From positions 18,678-82,677 of the forward strand of contig FNUU01000012.1 of the NCBI GenBank assembly GCA_900108205.1: a stretch of DNA of 64,000 bases, written 5' to 3'. Under the pieces are notes generated by a model. That model was not told where the DNA came from and made no database searches. It was given only the letters and a program-made list of their open reading frames with translations. Positions 54,324 to 62,826 of the stretch are shown here, in pieces. Numbering within the stretch: the first letter of the stretch is position 1; the number at the start of each line of letters is the position of its first letter. A program made the translations under genes and the position numbers. Source of the stretch: Eubacterium ruminantium. Lineage in GTDB: Bacteria; Bacillota; Clostridia; Lachnospirales; Lachnospiraceae.

Positions 54324-55331
54324 TTACAGTATGCTCCACGAATGAGGAATATAGAATTCCTTGAATTTCATTATCGCATAATTATCTGTCATTCCGGCTA
54401 TATAATCACAAACTACGGTATCCTGACTCTCTCCATTTTCTATCATAAGAAGAAACTCCTCTGACATTTCCTCCGGACATGACATATAATGCTTAAACAA
54501 CGCTTCGATAATACCAGCAGCCTTTACCTCTTCACTTTTGGCTTTCGGGTTGGTATATAAATTTGCAAACATGAACTGTCTGAGATTATAAAGCGCATCC
54601 TCAAAATCCTTAGACATCGTTACATCTGCTGAATCTTTCGAATTATAAATAATATCATGGATCAGATTATCAATCCTGTCCCTGGTACTGTGACCTAACA
54701 CATCTGCACACTCGGAAGGAATACTTTCTTCATCCATCAGCCCAGCACGAATACCGTCATCTATATCATGGCTTATATATGCAACCTTGTCTGACAGTCT
54801 TACTATCCTTCCTTCGAGAGTAGCCGGCATAAGCGACGTTTTATGATTCAGCATGCCGTCCCTTACTTCCCACGTAAGATTCAGACCTTTACCATCATTT
54901 TCCAGTCGTTCTACAACTCTTACGCTCTGTTCATTATGTCTGAACGGACGTCCCAGCACTTCTGTCAGAGCCCTTTCACCGGCATGGCCAAATGGTGTAT
55001 GTCCCAGATCATGGCCAAGAGCTATCGCCTCGGTAAGATCTTCATTTAATCTGAGACTTCTGGAAATGGTTCTTGCTATCTGTGCAACCTCAAGAGTATG
55101 AGTAAGTCTCGTCCTGTAATGATCTCCATAAGGCGACAAAAAGACCTGAGTCTTATGTTTCAGCCTTCTGAAGCTCTTCGAATGGATTATCCTGTCTCTG
55201 TCTCTCTGATAAACCGTTCTGACGTCGCACTGTTCCTCATATCTGTCACGACCCTTTGACTCATCACTAAAGGCCGCAAACGGACTGAAAATCTTATGTT
55301 CTCTTTTCTCAAGATCCTCTCGTATGGTCAT
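54324..55331 (-). CDS. dgt: dGTP triphosphohydrolase-like HD protein
   Basis: 335 residues from the ATG at 55331, with AAGGGTG upstream; an in-frame GTG three codons earlier overlaps that site. The HD-domain residues are in RLTHTLEVAQIA, LGHDLGHTPFGHAGE and DKVAYISHDIDD. The YGDHYRTRLTH and RRLKHKTQVF segments are typical of the short dGTPase type found before dnaG. It hydrolyses dGTP or other dNTPs to nucleoside and triphosphate. It heads the dgt-dnaG-rpoD-trmK block. Confidence 0.93.
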   Translation of the reverse strand: MTIREDLEKREHKIFSPFAAFSDESKGRDRYEEQCDVRTVYQRDRDRIIHSKSFRRLKHKTQVFLSPYGDHYRTRLTHTLEVAQIARTISRSLRLNEDLTEAIALGHDLGHTPFGHAGERALTEVLGRPFRHNEQSVRVVERLENDGKGLNLTWEVRDGMLNHKTSLMPATLEGRIVRLSDKVAYISHDIDDGIRAGLMDEESIPSECADVLGHSTRDRIDNLIHDIIYNSKDSADVTMSKDFEDALYNLRQFMFANLYTNPKAKSEEVKAAGIIEALFKHYMSCPEEMSEEFLLMIENGESQDTVVCDYIAGMTDNYAIMKFKEFYIPHSWSIL

Positions 55332-55458
55332 ATTATTCACCCTTATGTCGATTCCAATATATCGATTGATAAATCACTACGCCAAACAGCTCAACTGTTT
55401 ATCCAAGTAACATAACACCTTAAGCTTTGGAATAGTCCACTAAAATGCGACAAAAAGC

Positions 55459-55478
55459 ACTCCTTGTATAAAAGGAGT
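55459..55478. other. Hairpin in the divergent dgt / tethered-binding-protein gap
   Basis: ACTCCTT and AAGGAGT pair around six bases about 130 bp upstream of dgt. The 331-bp gap (55332-55662) also holds the plus-strand promoter at 55588. The AAGGAGT arm resembles a ribosome binding site, but no reading frame follows it closely. Confidence 0.35.
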
Positions 55479-55587
55479 CACAATCTATTATTCTACATAT
55501 GTGGGGTTTTACCTTTTTTTATTATTTTATTTTTCTGATAATTTTAAAAAATTATTTTTGTCCATGTATCTCAAATCATTTTTAACT

Positions 55588-55616
55588 TTGAAAAAATAGC
55601 AAATATATTGTATCAT
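55588..55616 (+). promoter_or_regulatory. Promoter of the tethered solute-binding protein gene
   Basis: TTGAAA (55588-55593) and TATCAT (55611-55616) with a 17-bp spacer. The leader to the ATG at 55663 is about 40 nt and contains GGGAGGAAT. The palindrome seen upstream of the lipoprotein gene at 62540 is not present here. Confidence 0.65.
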
Positions 55617-55662
55617 CAATATACAGTATATTTTGATATTTATCATAGACGGGAGGAATGCT

Positions 55663-57762
55663 ATGTTTTGTATACATTGCGGAAAACAGATTGAAAATGA
55701 TTCAAAATTCTGCATTTACTGCGGAAATAAGCAGGTTGATGTACGCGTTAATCATAATAATTACGCTTCCTCTGCAAATAATCAGCAAGCGACTTCTGGT
55801 CAGAATAACCAGCAGTTTCATGGGCAGATGAACCAACAACAGGTTCCACCTCAGAATAACCAGCAGTTTTGCGGACAGATGAATCACCAAACGATTCCGA
55901 CTCCGAATAACCAGCAGTTTTGCGGACAAATGAACCAGCAGACGGGTCCAGCTCAGGCGAATCAGCAGTTTTTCGGACAGATGAGCCAGCAGCAGGTTTA
56001 CAGCCAGAATAACCCACAGTTTTTCGGACAGATGAACCAGCATCAGGTTTACGGCCAGAATAACCCACAATTGTTCGGACAGCAATACAGCGGACAAGCA
56101 CCTGTCAACGCACGCAGGAACACAACACCTCCTGTTTCTCCTAAGAAGAAAGCTTCTCATTTACCGCTTATTATTTCCATTTCTTCTTTAGTTGTTATAG
56201 CTGCTGTTATCGGTGTAATTTTCCTGCTTAATGGAAATGACGATAAAAACTCAAATAAAGCAGGCAATTCTTCAAAGCAGAATGTTGCAGTGAATACCGA
56301 AACTCATACATCCGATGTTAAAACCACTGCTGCTCCATCAGATATTAAAACCACAGAAAGTACTGCATCAGATGTAAAAACTACAGAAAGTACTGCATCA
56401 GATGTAAAAACTACAGAAATTACATCGTCAGATGTCAAAACCACTGAAAGTGCAACATCCGACGATAAAACCACTGCTGCAACCAGCGAAAGCGTTACCG
56501 ATCCTTATGCACAGCCTTCCGACAGCGGAAAGGTTCTCAATATTTATTGCTGGAATGACGAATTTAAGAGTCGTCTGACCGCCTACTATCCTTCATATAA
56601 ATATGTTGACGAAACTCATGGACGCATAGGAGATGTTGAAGTTGTATGGACCATCATTCCATCTACTGATTATGCTTACAGAAAAACACTTGATAATAGT
56701 TTTGTTGCTCTTGACTCAATGGATGCCGATTCACGTCCGGATATTATTCTCCTGGAGGATAGCTATGCAGCTTTATATACCGATAGTGACTTTACTATGG
56801 ACATATCAAAATTGGGAATAAGTGACAGCGAACTGTCAGATCAATTTAGTTACACCCATGAGATTATGAAAGATTCTTACGGAAATCTAAAGGCTTTGAC
56901 GTGGCAGACCTGCCCTGGTGTTTTGATTTATAACAGAGAGATTGCAAAACAAGTCTTCGGTTCAGATGAACCGGACTACATACAGTCACAAGTATGTACA
57001 TGGGATAAATATATGGAAGCCGCCCAGACAATCAAGAGCAAGGGCTACAATATGACAGTATCTGTATTTGAAACCTACAGAGCATTTTCACAGCAGCGAA
57101 CAACACCGTGGGTTGTAAATGCAAAGATAAATATAGATGATCAACTCGTAAAATGGGTCAATATGTCAAAAATGTTCTATGATTCAGGAATATCAGATAC
57201 TGCAGATTTATGGTCTACCGAATGGTATAACGGCTTTTACCAGGATCGGGATTACCCGTTCTGCTACTTTGGCCCTGCATGGTTTTATGAATATTGTATG
57301 GAATCATATGTGGAGACATCTATCGCAGCAAATGGTGGATGGGGTGTTGTACCCGGTCCCGCACCTTTTTATTGGGGCGGTACATATATCGCTGCCGTTA
57401 ACGGTACTGATAACAAATCCCTGGTTGCTGATATTATGAGAACCCTCACCATCGATACATCCACAGCAGCAAGATATCAGGCAGAAGTCGGGGATATACC
57501 AAACAGCAAGACCGTGATGACAAGCAATGCATATGATGACACGTTTAGCAGTACGATTCTTGGTGGTCAGAACCCAGATGAATATTTTGCTGAGAACGCA
57601 AATAATATTAATCCTCCTGCACCAACTATATATGACGAAGCATGTGATGAAGAGTTCCAGGAAGCTATGCAGTCTTATTTTGAAGGTTATTATACATATG
57701 ATGAAGCGCTAAACATCTTTTACAACAGAATCTGCGAGAAATATCCTGAACTAAGTCGTTGA
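55663..57762 (+). CDS. Zinc-ribbon, Gln-rich repeat, membrane-anchored solute-binding protein
   Basis: 699 residues from the ATG at 55663 (GGGAGG upstream). Zinc ribbon CIHCG...CIYCG (Cys3, 6, 17, 20) at the N-terminus. Residues 48-149 are six 17-residue repeats (NNQQFCGQMNQQ-like). One helix at 167-190 (PLIISISSLVVIAAVIGVIF). A Thr/Ser linker with decapeptide repeats SDVKTTESTA spans 216-275. Residues about 290-699 form an extracytoplasmic sugar-binding domain clearly homologous to the lipoprotein at 60956 (both start GKVLNIY.WN.EFKSRL and share PGVLIYNR, FCYFGPAW, NGGWG/A and ILGGQNP-type segments). No signal peptide or lipobox. Topology: ribbon inside, binding domain outside. Function could be sensing or anchoring; inference only. 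Confidence 0.88.
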   Translation: MFCIHCGKQIENDSKFCIYCGNKQVDVRVNHNNYASSANNQQATSGQNNQQFHGQMNQQQVPPQNNQQFCGQMNHQTIPTPNNQQFCGQMNQQTGPAQANQQFFGQMSQQQVYSQNNPQFFGQMNQHQVYGQNNPQLFGQQYSGQAPVNARRNTTPPVSPKKKASHLPLIISISSLVVIAAVIGVIFLLNGNDDKNSNKAGNSSKQNVAVNTETHTSDVKTTAAPSDIKTTESTASDVKTTESTASDVKTTEITSSDVKTTESATSDDKTTAATSESVTDPYAQPSDSGKVLNIYCWNDEFKSRLTAYYPSYKYVDETHGRIGDVEVVWTIIPSTDYAYRKTLDNSFVALDSMDADSRPDIILLEDSYAALYTDSDFTMDISKLGISDSELSDQFSYTHEIMKDSYGNLKALTWQTCPGVLIYNREIAKQVFGSDEPDYIQSQVCTWDKYMEAAQTIKSKGYNMTVSVFETYRAFSQQRTTPWVVNAKINIDDQLVKWVNMSKMFYDSGISDTADLWSTEWYNGFYQDRDYPFCYFGPAWFYEYCMESYVETSIAANGGWGVVPGPAPFYWGGTYIAAVNGTDNKSLVADIMRTLTIDTSTAARYQAEVGDIPNSKTVMTSNAYDDTFSSTILGGQNPDEYFAENANNINPPAPTIYDEACDEEFQEAMQSYFEGYYTYDEALNIFYNRICEKYPELSR
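55804..56109 (+). repeat. 51-bp tandem repeat coding a Gln/Asn-rich tract
   Basis: Six 51-bp units encode a 17-residue motif of the form NNQQF.GQMNQQ followed by a variable PPQ-like end. The unit length keeps the frame. The minus strand is open through the repeat only because of its composition. Confidence 0.8.
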
Positions 57763-57911
57763 TACATTTATATGAATTATATGATCTACGAAGTATAATC
57801 CATTGTAAATACCGACCGCTGGAACACCTCCAACTTCACGTAAATATAAATCATGTTCTACGCGTCGGAATATATAAACCATATAATTTACCAAAATAAT
57901 TATACTTACTA

Positions 57912-57992
57912 AAAAAGCTTCCCGACAGTTATATGTACTCTTCACTGTTTTTACAGTTAAAAAGATTACATATCAACCTCGGGAAGCTTTTT
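57912..57992. terminator. Nested three-part hairpin between convergent genes
   Basis: AAAAAGCTTCCCGA and TCGGGAAGCTTTTT form a perfect 14-bp outer stem. Inside, ATATGTA pairs with TACATAT (7 bp), and within that ACTGT-TTTT-ACAGT forms a small hairpin. It lies between the tethered-binding-protein gene and the DUF624 gene and can terminate both strands. The extra inner stems are more than a plain terminator needs. Confidence 0.7.
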
Positions 57993-58006
57993 ATATTGTA
58001 TATACG

Positions 58007-58888
58007 CTAATTTTCCGGTTTCTTTTCAAGTTTATCGAATATCTTCCACATTACAACAGTCTTTGAATAAGCAAAAATACTAAACAGAATCACCAGCCAT
58101 AAATACCATGTATAATGCCTTATCTTAGGGTTAACATAATATATCAGGAATGGTACGAAGAAATGGAAAAACACCATCAACCACTGCTTTATATTCATTA
58201 ATGAAATGATAAATGAATTTTTGATGTAGTTAAATGTTGTATTGTCATATCTTGCCACAAGCGGAAAGATCATCGGTACCACAAGGGATACGATCAGCAT
58301 CTCAAATCCAAGGAATATCATAAGATATGATGCCAATGTATCATCATGGTTCTTAATGTAAGCATACTGCAAAAACAGTATTGCTCCGACAATAAGTATC
58401 ACCGCCCAAACCTTAGTTGCAGCCTTAAAATTCTTTTTGAAGGCTTTTAAAAAATCATTTTTAGCTACGCCCTCTTCATTTTTAACCATTTTTATAAATA
58501 CTGAATAAAGTGCTGTGAGCGACGCTCCAATAGTAATAATCGGGAGACAGAAAACAACCAGCATCATATTAAGAATGAAGAAATCTCCAAACTTATCCAT
58601 TGCTATGAAGAATTTCTGACCGACAGTAAGAATGACCGGTTCAGGATTTTCACTCTTCTGGCTTTCCTTAAGGATATCTCTCTTAATGCTCTTTGGATGA
58701 AGTGGTGAACCTTCTACTTCCTCCGGTGCTGCTTCTTCCTCTTCTTTGGTAACTGTTTTGATCATATTTCCGGATTCGTCAGCCTTAATAATGATCCTTT
58801 CACCTCCCGGCTCCGGAGTATTTTCTGTTTTATTAAATGTTACTTCATGTTCAGCAAGATTTTTATTATTCTTATACATTATCCACAC
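58007..58888 (-). CDS. DUF624 (YesL-like) membrane protein
   Basis: 293 residues from a GTG at 58888 with AGGA six bases upstream (an ATG three codons later is possible). The first ~115 residues are cytoplasmic, charged and Glu-rich. About six hydrophobic segments follow, starting DKFGDFFILNMMLVVFCLPI, as in YesL. DUF624 proteins usually sit in sugar ABC transporter operons, as here, 165 bp after the MalG-like permease and beyond a terminator. Role unknown; the long N-terminal extension is unusual for YesL. Confidence 0.85.
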   Translation of the reverse strand: MWIMYKNNKNLAEHEVTFNKTENTPEPGGERIIIKADESGNMIKTVTKEEEEAAPEEVEGSPLHPKSIKRDILKESQKSENPEPVILTVGQKFFIAMDKFGDFFILNMMLVVFCLPIITIGASLTALYSVFIKMVKNEEGVAKNDFLKAFKKNFKAATKVWAVILIVGAILFLQYAYIKNHDDTLASYLMIFLGFEMLIVSLVVPMIFPLVARYDNTTFNYIKNSFIISLMNIKQWLMVFFHFFVPFLIYYVNPKIRHYTWYLWLVILFSIFAYSKTVVMWKIFDKLEKKPEN

Positions 58889-58979
58889 TGTTTCCTATCA
58901 TTTTTTTACACCGCTTTATTCTATCACAAATTACCTGTTATATGAAACGTTTTTTTCTTAATTCTATTTGCCAAATAAA

Positions 58980-59014
58980 ACAGGAGCATAAACGCTTAAT
59001 ACGTCTGCTCCTGT
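58980..59014 (-). terminator. Terminator of the sugar ABC permease genes
   Basis: ACAGGAGCA and TGCTCCTGT form a 9-bp stem with a 17-base loop, 39 bp past the stop at 59054, followed on the minus strand by TTTTATTT. Confidence 0.8.
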
Positions 59015-59053
59015 CTTATATGAATTATTATTTCTATATGAAATATTTAATCC

Positions 59054-59908
59054 TTAACCCTTAACAGCACCAACTGTCATACCTGCAACGATATTCTTAG
59101 CTAAGAATATGTATACGATGATAACCGGAAGAATTGAGAAGGTAATCATCATATAAACCTGGCCCTGGTCAAACTTCAGCCAGTCTGCAGAACGAAGCTG
59201 TGCAATGAGGATTGGAAGCGTCTTCTTCTCATCTTTCTTAAGGATAAGGGCTGGAGTGAAGTAGTTATTCCAGCTTCCTACGAAAGAGAAAATAGCCTGA
59301 ACAGCAAGAGCCGGCTTCATAAGCGGAAGTGCAATTCCGTTGAAGATTCTAAGCTCGCCTGAACCATCGATTCTTGCAGCCTCAAGAAGTTCCATAGGGA
59401 GAGCACTCTCCATGTACTGCTTGATGTAGAAGAATGTGATTGGTGATGCTATAGCAGGTATGATAAGTGGAATGAATGAATTCTCCAGCTTCATACCTCT
59501 GATTAACTGTAAGAAACCAAGAGCTGTAACCTGTGTAGGGATCATCATGATAGCAAGGATCATTGTGAACATGAACTTCTTCAGCTTAAAGTTATAAGCA
59601 TGAATAGCAAATGCTGTCATTGTTGAGAAATATACACAAAGGAAAGATGTACAAAGTGAGATAAATAAACTGTTGAAGAGACCCTTCATAACAGGAAGTG
59701 TACCGTTAATGAGGTTCTTGAAGTTCTTTACCGCATTACCACTTGGGATTACAGTAAATCCTTTACCAAACTCGCTGTTACTCTTTGTTGCATTAATAAA
59801 AAGTATATAAAACCAAAATAGACAGAGAAGAGAGACTAATGCTAATACTACATAAGATATAACTCTTCTTGTATGTATATTGATACCACTTTTTCTTTTA
59901 TCTGGCAT
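59054..59908 (-). CDS. CUT1 sugar ABC transporter permease (MalG-like)
   Basis: 284 residues with six membrane helices. The EAA loop that docks the ATPase is LLEAARIDGSGELRIFNGIALP with the usual G at a fixed spacing. It pairs with the upstream MalF-like permease 17 bp away. No ATPase gene is present; Firmicutes often share one (MsmK-like) encoded elsewhere. Confidence 0.94.
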   Translation of the reverse strand: MPDKRKSGINIHTRRVISYVVLALVSLLCLFWFYILFINATKSNSEFGKGFTVIPSGNAVKNFKNLINGTLPVMKGLFNSLFISLCTSFLCVYFSTMTAFAIHAYNFKLKKFMFTMILAIMMIPTQVTALGFLQLIRGMKLENSFIPLIIPAIASPITFFYIKQYMESALPMELLEAARIDGSGELRIFNGIALPLMKPALAVQAIFSFVGSWNNYFTPALILKKDEKKTLPILIAQLRSADWLKFDQGQVYMMITFSILPVIIVYIFLAKNIVAGMTVGAVKG

Positions 59909-59925
59909 TTTTACTCTCCCCCTTT

Positions 59926-60843
59926 CTACTTATCTTTCTTCGTATTAAACTTGAATATGATCATACTCAGTATACCTGTGATGATGAACATAAGTACTGA
60001 AATAGCACCACCAACACCATAGTTCTTACTGAACAGGTTTCTATTCAAATACATAATAAGTGTCATGGTAGATCTTGCCGGATTTCCTGATCCGTTTGTA
60101 AGGATCTGAGGAACATCGAACATCTGAAGACCACCGATAAGAGATGTGATCATTACATATATGAGGATTGGCTTAAGGAGTGGAAGTGTTACCTTAAAGA
60201 ATACCTGTGAAGAGGTAGCTCCGTCAACCTGAGCCGCTTCATATAATGATGTATCAATACCCAGCATACCTGCCAGGAGAAGGATCGTAGTATTACCAAA
60301 CCACATCATGAAGTTAATAAACGCAACGATGCCTCTGGACCATCCTATGCTGGCAAAGAAATCATAAGATTTATCAATAAATCCTAAGCCCTTTGCAATA
60401 TCATTGATAGGTCCTGAAAGTGAGAACAATGAGAAGAACAGCATCGCAAATGCGGAAGCCATGATAAGGTTAGGCATATAAATTACTGACTGGAAGAAAG
60501 CCTTACCCTTAAGTCTGAGACTTGGATCAGCGAACCAGTAAGCAAGAAGGATAGAAACTACTATCTGAGGAATGAAACCAAGAACCCACATGATCATGGT
60601 ATTCTTGAAATATGTCATGATATTAGGATCATCCTTAAAAAGATTTTTATAATTGTCAAGTCCGATATACTTCGGACCTACTTCCTTAAGACCACCCATA
60701 GCAAAGTAGTGCTCAAAGAAGCTGTTATATATCGTTGTAATGAGTGGAATCAGCTGGAAAATGACGAATACCACAACAAAAGGTATCAGAAAGATATATC
60801 CCCAACGATTATACTTAACGATATTTTTGCTTTTTGTGTTCAT
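59926..60843 (-). CDS. CUT1 sugar ABC transporter permease (MalF-like)
   Basis: 305 residues with six membrane helices. The EAA loop is LYEAAQVDGATSSQVFFKVTLP. The N-terminus (YNRWGYIFLIPFVVVF) is typical of UgpA/MalF. It follows the binding-protein gene after a hairpin at 60879, which likely lowers permease expression relative to the binding protein. Confidence 0.94.
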   Translation of the reverse strand: MNTKSKNIVKYNRWGYIFLIPFVVVFVIFQLIPLITTIYNSFFEHYFAMGGLKEVGPKYIGLDNYKNLFKDDPNIMTYFKNTMIMWVLGFIPQIVVSILLAYWFADPSLRLKGKAFFQSVIYMPNLIMASAFAMLFFSLFSLSGPINDIAKGLGFIDKSYDFFASIGWSRGIVAFINFMMWFGNTTILLLAGMLGIDTSLYEAAQVDGATSSQVFFKVTLPLLKPILIYVMITSLIGGLQMFDVPQILTNGSGNPARSTMTLIMYLNRNLFSKNYGVGGAISVLMFIITGILSMIIFKFNTKKDK

Positions 60844-60878
60844 CCTACCACCTCCGATACATAATCTTTTTTAAAAAA

Positions 60879-60926
60879 ATCATTGCGTGCCTTTTGGGCC
60901 ATTATGGCGTATAGACACGCAATGAT
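60879..60926 (-). terminator. Intercistronic hairpin between binding protein and permeases
   Basis: ATCATTGCGTG and CACGCAATGAT form an 11-bp stem whose loop contains a second small stem (GCCATTATGGC). On the minus strand a T7 run follows. This is a classic partial terminator that would let the binding protein be made in excess of the permeases. Confidence 0.8.
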
Positions 60927-60955
60927 CAATTATCACCTATGCGATAAAAATTAGA

Positions 60956-62440
60956 TTAGTGTGAAAGTTCTGGATGCTTCTCTTCAACAGCCTTGTAGAA
61001 TGCAGCGATTGCTTCATCCTTTGTAGCGTACTGTCCGTTGAAGTAGTTGTTCATAGCGTTCTGGAACTCTTCGTTACATGTCTGATCATAAGCTGAAAGG
61101 TTAGAAAGATCAATCTTCTCAGCTCCTTCACAGAACATAGCAAGTGGATTCTGTCCACCAAGTACATCGAAACCGAATGCAGCATCCTTAGCTGCAGCTT
61201 CCATTGCTGGCTTGTTGTTTACGAAGTCTGAATCCTTCTTAACGATGTCAACCATGATTGACTCGTTTGTTGTAAGCTGTCTCATGATATCAGCAACGAG
61301 AACAGGGTTATCTGTTCCGTTAACACCTGCGATCCATGTACCACCCCAGAAGAATCCCTGAGGTCCTGTTGTTGCAGCCCATCCGCCGTTTGTAGCAACG
61401 GATCCATCCTCACCAGCCTTCATACAGAAGTTGATGAGCCATGCTGGTCCAAAGTAGCAGAATACATCGCCTGGCTCTTCCCAGAAACCTGTTGACCAGT
61501 CATCTGACCAAAGACCTGCTGCTGTTGTCTCGCCTGCATCGAACTGCTCCTTAGACATATCAACCCACTTCATAAGGCTGTCATCGATAACGATCTTGTC
61601 ATCAACAACCCATGGAGAAGATACGTTGTTAGAGAATACACGGTATGAGTCAACTGCTGCTGCAGAAATCTTGTATCCAGCTTCTTTAAGCTTCTTAGCT
61701 GTCTCATTGTATGCATCCCAGTCCTTAACATATTCCTGAATTGTTGCTGGATCATCTGATCCGAATACTTCCTGAGCGATCTTTCTGTTGTAGATAAGAA
61801 CACCAGGGCATCCCTGCCATGAAAGTCCCTTAAGTACTCCCTTTGAATCTCTCATGATATCCTGTGTATACTTGTACTGATTTGCGATCTCAGCATCTGT
61901 AATTCCGAGTGAAGCAACGTCTGCTGTATAGTCTGTATCTACATACTTAAGTGCGTAGTCAGCCTCTACAAGGAAGAGATCAGGCTTAGCGTCAGCTGCC
62001 ATAGAGTCAAGGTTAAGGAATGTCTCATCAAGGTTCTGCTGATATGCATTTCCTTCAGATGGAACGATTGTCCAAACTACATCGATATCACCGATCTTAC
62101 CATGTGTAGCATCAACCTCTGTGTATCCCGGATAATGATCTGTAAGTCTTGACTTAAACTCTTCATTCCAAGCATAGATGTTAAGAACCTTTCCTTCATT
62201 TGAAAGGTCAAGATCTGTAGCTGCTGGAGCTTCTGTAGCTGCTGGAGCTTCTGTCTTAGGAGCCTCTGTAGCTGCTGGAGCTTCTGTCTTAGCTGGAGCT
62301 TCTGTCTTAGCTGGAGCCTCTGTCTTCTTTGCTTCTGTTGTTGTCTTGTCATCCTTCTCATCATCCTTACCACAAGCTGCAAGAGAAAGGCCCATAGCAA
62401 GTGCAAGAGAAAGTGCAAGTGTTTTCTTAATCTTTTTCAC
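60956..62440 (-). CDS. CUT1 sugar-binding lipoprotein
   Basis: 494 residues from a GTG (AGGAGG nine bases upstream). Signal peptide with lipobox LAAC (Cys23). A linker of repeated KTEAPA/ATEAPA units spans about 35-75. The binding domain begins GKVLNIYAWNEEFKSRL and runs to the end, with features of family-1 extracellular solute-binding proteins. It is the transporter's own receptor. The tethered protein at 55663 is a close paralogue. A promoter at 62591 and a palindrome at 62540 lie upstream. Confidence 0.94.
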   Translation of the reverse strand: MKKIKKTLALSLALAMGLSLAACGKDDEKDDKTTTEAKKTEAPAKTEAPAKTEAPAATEAPKTEAPAATEAPAATDLDLSNEGKVLNIYAWNEEFKSRLTDHYPGYTEVDATHGKIGDIDVVWTIVPSEGNAYQQNLDETFLNLDSMAADAKPDLFLVEADYALKYVDTDYTADVASLGITDAEIANQYKYTQDIMRDSKGVLKGLSWQGCPGVLIYNRKIAQEVFGSDDPATIQEYVKDWDAYNETAKKLKEAGYKISAAAVDSYRVFSNNVSSPWVVDDKIVIDDSLMKWVDMSKEQFDAGETTAAGLWSDDWSTGFWEEPGDVFCYFGPAWLINFCMKAGEDGSVATNGGWAATTGPQGFFWGGTWIAGVNGTDNPVLVADIMRQLTTNESIMVDIVKKDSDFVNNKPAMEAAAKDAAFGFDVLGGQNPLAMFCEGAEKIDLSNLSAYDQTCNEEFQNAMNNYFNGQYATKDEAIAAFYKAVEEKHPELSH

Positions 62441-62539
62441 AAGAAAAACCTCCTTTATTATGTGTGTTCTGTTTTTGACCGTTCATTCTTTCATATCTTA
62501 CTTATTTATAATCAGCAGCCCGAGACTGCTAACGCCAAA

Positions 62540-62557
62540 TGAATAACATATTATTCA
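62540..62557. promoter_or_regulatory. Palindrome downstream of the lipoprotein promoter
   Basis: TGAATAA-CATA-TTATTCA has 7-bp arms and a 4-base spacer. It lies about 30 bp inside the transcribed leader, a position that would let a bound repressor block elongation. Confidence 0.45.
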
Positions 62558-62590
62558 AATGACAGTCGTTGAACATTCAATGCAAGATTG

Positions 62591-62619
62591 ATTATATGAC
62601 ACATTATACAATTTAGCAA
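62591..62619 (-). promoter_or_regulatory. Promoter of the sugar ABC transporter operon
   Basis: On the minus strand TTGCTA (62614-62619) and a perfect TATAAT (62591-62596) are separated by 17 bp. The leader to the GTG at 62440 is about 145 nt. The region 62620-62826 otherwise is AT-rich sequence shared with the divergent gene. Confidence 0.7.
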
Positions 62620-62826
62620 GCATTTTTTTTGATTTTTGCGTTTTTTTTAGTCAGTTTTACTATATCCACCCTATCTATACTAAATTTAGTACAATAACAC
62701 CCTACTTTTTACCTTATTTCTTTGTGCATATTTGATTTTTTTGTTAAATCACTTGCATACCTTTGTAAATAATGTTTAAATATTAGGGTAATACAATACT
62801 TATTATTTAGTGAGGATACACAAAAC

